From positions 20,679 to 84,678 of the forward strand of contig JALQPE010001788.1 in NCBI GenBank assembly GCA_030407315.1: a stretch of 64,000 nt of DNA, read 5' to 3'. The notes beneath the pieces are model-generated. The model was given only the letters and a program-made list of their open reading frames with translations. It was not told the DNA's origin and did not search any database. The stretch's first letter is position 1. Every line of letters begins with the position of its first letter. The translations under genes and the position numbers were made by a program. Below are positions 61,860 through 64,000 of this stretch, piece after piece. Source of the stretch: Asparagopsis taxiformis (Eukaryota; Rhodophyta; Florideophyceae; Bonnemaisoniales; Bonnemaisoniaceae).

Positions 61860-61897
61860 GTACGTGCGCGAATCTTGATCAAGATTCGCGCACGTAC
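61860..61897. repeat. Perfect 38-base palindrome
   Basis: From GTACGTGCGCGAATCTTGA at 61860-61878 the next 19 bases are its exact reverse complement, with no spacer. The centre is TTGATCAA. A 19-base perfect arm without a loop is far beyond chance in 64 kb. Confidence 0.95.
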
Positions 61898-61924
61898 CTT
61901 CGTTCCATCCTCTACCCTCGAGGG

Positions 61925-62942
61925 TATGCGTTGAGGGAAGCGTGGTTTTGAGTCTGACTATTTCCGTTGATGCGATATTTTCATGGGAAGCCTGTTGACT
62001 GATGGTGTGTATTGAGCGGAGGATGGAAGAGAGGTACGTGAAGTTTGAAAGTATGCTGTGAGGGAAGGTTGGTTTTGAGTCTGACTGTTGTGGTTGATTC
62101 CGATGTTGTGTAGATGATGCAGGAATGTTGATGACGGAAGGTAAGTTTCATTGAGTGCCAAGATGTGCTTTGCGAAGATATGGACTGCTGACTATGATTA
62201 TTATTCATTGCAAGGTTTTTGGATCATGGTTTGTATTGTGTGTAGGATGGATGAGAGGTACATTTGCGAGTTCTCAGGGTATGTAGCGAGGGAAACGTTG
62301 GTTTTCAATCTGACTGTTGCGATTGAACGATGTTGCGTAGGTGGGGATGGAGGTAGTGATGACGGAAGGTAAGTCACATTGGGCGCCCAGACCGGTTGTG
62401 CGAAGATGCGGAATGCTGACTACTTTTCTTGGCTACACGATTACGTGATTTATGGTTTTTATGTGTGCAGGATGGAACAGGTAAAGTAAGTGTGCGAGTT
62501 TTGAAAGTAAGCAGCGAGGAAGGTTGGTTTTGAGTCTGACTATTTCCGTTGATGCGATATTTTTCATTGGAAGCCTATTGAGTCATGGTGTGTATTGTGT
62601 GGAGCGAAGGTAAGTGTGCGAGTTTTGAAAGTATGCTGTGATGGAAGGTTGGTTTGAGTCTGACTGTTGTGGTTGATTCCGATGTTGTGTAGATGATGCA
62701 GGAATGTTGATGACAGAAAGGTAAGTTTTACTGAGCACCAAGACTTGTTTGCGAAGATATGGACTGCTGACTTGATTATTCATTGCAAGGTTTTTGGATC
62801 ATGGTTTGTATTTTGTGTAGGATGGATGATTCAGTCATCCTCTCGGAGAGGTAAGTAAGGGAGTTTCTAGGATATCTGTCGTGGTAAGCGTTGCTTTTGA
62901 GTCTGACTGTGTTGTGATTCTGATGTTGTGTATGTGATGCAG
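61925..62942 (+). repeat. Tandem array of intron-like units separated by micro-exon-like segments
   Basis: The array alternates two unit types. Type I (62034-62113, 62258-62340, 62610-62692, 62851-62942) begins GTAAGT/GTACGT, contains TCTGACTGTTG and ends TGTAG, CGTAG or GCAG. Type II (62141-62245, 62369-62470, 62721-62820) begins GTAAGT, contains TGCTGACT and ends GTGTAG or GTGCAG. Between them lie short segments of 10-30 bases such as GATGGATGAGAG and ATGATGCAGGAATG. Each unit thus has a consensus 5' splice site, a CTGAC branch-like box and an AG end. No long reading frame is formed, so if spliced the product would be non-coding or a micro-exon message. Confidence 0.7.
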
Positions 62943-63528
62943 GAGTGGTGAAGCAGGAACGCAGGACTGAAGGAGAGTGAAGAAGGGATGTAGGAAGATG
63001 GGGAATGAAGCTGTGAGGTGTTTCTGGTATGTGTATATTTTGGGGCATACGATAGAAGTGAGAGTGCGTTTCAAGTGGTGTAAGATTTTGCTGACCATGT
63101 TCGTGTTTGATGTCTTGATGATTTAATGGGCTGGGGTGGTGTCGAGGAAAGCGGGGATGGTATTGGGAAGGAGCGTATTTTTTGTAATCTAGGTCGTGAG
63201 GGTTCTTGCAGTATGTGCGGATGGTGGTGCATGGCGTTCGGATGGTAGGGAGAGAACGCGATAGTGAGGGAGATGGGTGATCGACGATATGCTGACAGGT
63301 ATTTGTATTCTGGCTGGATACGTATTTCCATTCTAAACCGGTATTTATTTCTATTCTAACCGGGTATTTATTCCTATTCTGACCAGATATGTATTCCCTA
63401 TTCTAGAGAGACGTATTGTATACGAGCAGTTTCCTAAATGAGAGAATAAAATACGGTCCGATATGGGCCCTGAATTTACATCCGCTGTAATTTCTTCCCT
63501 CCCGGTTTTCGCTGATATATTGTATACT
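62943..63528. other. Region between intron-like array and tandem repeat
   Basis: No gene seen. It contains four variants of a TATTTATTCCTATTCT-like motif around 63330-63400 (CGTATTTCCATTCTAAAC, GTATTTATTTCTATTCTAAC and so on), a small degenerate tandem repeat. Confidence 0.45.
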
Positions 63529-63866
63529 GGATGTCGGGTCCTAGTATTCCGCCATATGTACTAGAGAAAGTGGATGTCGGGTCCTAGTATTCCGCCATAT
63601 GTACTAGAGAAGTGGATGTCGGGTCCTAGTATTCCGCCATATGTACTAGAGAAAGTGGATGTCGGGTCCTAGTATTCCGCCATATGTACTAGAGAAAGTG
63701 GATGTCGGGTCTAGTATTCCGCCAATGTACTAGAGAAAGTGGATGTCGGGTCCTATATTCCGCCATATGTACTAGAGAAAGTGGATGTCGGGTCCTAGTA
63801 TTCCGCCATATGTACTAAGAAAGTGGATGTCGGGCCCTAGTATTCCGCCATATGTACTAGAGAAAG
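63529..63866 (+). repeat. Tandem repeat, eight copies of 42-43 bases
   Basis: Units start GGATGTCGGGTCCTAGTATT at about 63529, 63572, 63614, 63657, 63700, 63741, 63783 and 63824, with one- to two-base indels between copies. Each contains CTAGTATT and TACTAG, resembling the palindromes at the ends of the 1.6-kb repeats. Confidence 0.92.
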
Positions 63867-63997
63867 TGGACGTCCGCACCAAAAAATTTTTATTTTTTTT
63901 TTGGACGCGGACGTTCATTTGTTCTAGTAAATTCGGGGCCGACTAGGACCCGTACTAGAGAGACTGGACGTGCGTCCACTTCCGAAAACACAGACGT
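63867..63997 (+). mobile_element. Right end of a DNA element (same end type as the 1.6-kb repeats)
   Basis: The sequence GGACGTCCGCACC, then GGACGCGGACGTTC, TACTAGAGAGACTGGACG and finally GAAAACACAGACG parallels the outer end of the repeats at 31640-31680 (GGACGTCCGCGTCC...GAGAACACAGACG). The element may include the transposase and tandem repeat to its left; the other end is not identified. Confidence 0.55.
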
Positions 63998-64000
63998 AGC

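Noticed and set aside
63529..63866. CRISPR-like array
   Set aside because: The repeats are contiguous without spacers, with a 42-43-base period, in a eukaryotic transposon setting.

Overview
This window is a eukaryotic, transposon-rich nuclear segment. Its host-like genes are long and have no introns (ORFs of 1,266 to 1,475 codons). It carries NB-ARC/WD40/TIR receptors, many small Ty1/copia elements primed by an internal fragment of initiator tRNA-Met, and several DNA transposons. An intron-poor, copia-rich genome of this kind would fit a multicellular (florideophyte) red alga. I cannot prove this from sequence alone, and a fungus or another protist is not excluded.

Layout. 1-2.8 kb: retroelement debris, with an open-ended Pro/Ser/Ala-rich frame and a gag-like frame. 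3-16.1 kb: two large immune-receptor-type genes facing tail to tail, both NB-ARC then WD40 then a C-terminal TIR domain; the first has lost its P-loop. 16.4-27.0 kb: a copia element (B) whose 5' LTR was split by a second copia element (A); both carry 5-bp target duplications. 27-42.4 kb: a Myb/SANT-like coiled-coil gene, pieces of four more copia elements, a dead Tc1/mariner transposase, a pogo-like transposase, and a 1.6-kb repeat present in two inverted copies.

42.4-55.7 kb is the most unusual part. A minus-strand gene fuses a ParB-like domain to a 2-oxoglutarate/Fe(II) dioxygenase-like domain. A plus-strand gene fuses a DPPY-type DNA amino-methyltransferase to a SET domain. Both lie among copies of a ~200-bp repeat built from perfect palindromes, and the methyltransferase-SET gene sits between inverted copies of that repeat. 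I read this as a mobile element, or a pair of related elements, carrying DNA- and chromatin-modifying enzymes.

55.8-64 kb: a two-frame coiled-coil gene of unknown function, a frameshifted Plavaka-like transposase, a perfect 38-bp palindrome, a tandem array that looks like repeated introns separated by micro-exons, and a 42-43-bp tandem repeat leading into a transposon end at the window edge.

Many breaks are single-base frameshifts, some in elements whose LTRs are nearly identical. Assembly indels therefore remain a real alternative to pseudogenisation. Motif positions are approximate to within a residue or two.
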